14,548 bases of DNA from Gammaproteobacteria bacterium (GTDB lineage: Bacteria; Pseudomonadota; Gammaproteobacteria; S144-34), in the NCBI GenBank assembly GCA_015487895.1, contig WFOW01000025.1, positions 1-14,548 of the forward strand, in the 5' to 3' direction. A program made the translations under genes and the position numbers. The notes below the pieces were generated by a model, which did no database searches, was not told the origin of the DNA, and saw nothing but the letters and a program-made list of their open reading frames with translations. Positions within the stretch are counted from its first letter, which is position 1. The number at the start of each line of letters is the position of its first letter. Shown here piece after piece: positions 14,508 through 14,548 of this stretch.

Positions 14508-14548
14508 CGGGAAACGGGTTACGGGAGACGGGAAAGACCATTCGGTCG
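14508..14548 (+). repeat. Second heptamer array running off the window
   Basis: Units CGGGAAA, CGGGTTA, CGGGAGA, CGGGAAA (14508-14535) are followed by GACCATTCGGTCG to the last base. The final 20 bases (14529-14548) match 14394-14413 at 19 of 20 positions. This is likely the beginning of another copy of the element. The 28 bases before it (14480-14507) include TTGTATAGT, an AT-richer patch I cannot assign. Confidence 0.8.

Noticed and set aside
14356..14541. Minus-strand ORF with repeated VFPVxRNPxPV segments
   Set aside because: The apparent protein repeat is just the translation of the CGGGnnn heptamers and their duplicated tail; there is no coding evidence.
14338..14548. CRISPR array
   Set aside because: Units are seven bases long without unique spacers; the pattern is a short tandem repeat.

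Overview
The window is a very GC-rich stretch (I judge above 70%, not counted) packed with genes for building lipopolysaccharide (LPS). It fits a Gram-negative gammaproteobacterium. The clues are an HldE kinase close to the E. coli protein, an LpxL-type acyltransferase, a GlnE of E. coli-like length, and the order glnE-ilvE-LPS core genes, which I recall from Pseudomonas aeruginosa. The base composition and gene set would suit a Chromatiales/Ectothiorhodospiraceae-like lineage, but I cannot name the species.

Layout. (1) Positions 1-642, minus strand: the first 214 codons of hldE (heptose-7-phosphate kinase), cut by the window edge. (2) A short divergent promoter region (643-722). (3) Plus-strand run 723-5686: lpxL-type acyltransferase, GT9 heptosyltransferase-type enzyme (ATGA overlap), AsnB-type glutamine amidotransferase, possibly a tiny leader ORF, and a GT4 glycosyltransferase. 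(4) Minus-strand run 10259-5665: a 70-residue zinc-finger (zf-CHCC) protein, an ELM1-like (DUF1022) protein, a second GT4 glycosyltransferase, a second GT9 glycosyltransferase and an O-antigen-ligase-type membrane protein. These genes overlap by 1-16 bases, and the run has its own TATAAT promoter. It converges on the plus-strand run, and the two terminal genes overlap by 22 bp. (5) Minus-strand glnE (14303-11376) then ilvE (11379-10450), overlapping by 4 bp, upstream of the LPS run. (6) A non-coding end (14304-14548) carrying a 161-bp inverted-repeat element built partly from degenerate CGGGnnn heptamers, and the start of a second heptamer array that runs off the window.

Together, HldE (heptose precursor), two GT9 and two GT4 transferases, an acyltransferase for lipid A and a ligase could build and decorate the lipid A-core and attach polymer. 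The AsnB-type enzyme sits inside this set and may amidate a sugar acid rather than serve asparagine synthesis. GlnE (control of glutamine synthetase) and IlvE (branched-chain transaminase) are metabolic neighbours, not LPS enzymes.

No rRNA, tRNA, CRISPR array or transposase gene was seen, and there is no gene-free stretch longer than 300 bases. The most unusual points are the repeat element at the glnE start, the apparent CTG start of the ELM1-like gene, the palindrome lying over the LPS-run promoter, and the embedded amidotransferase.
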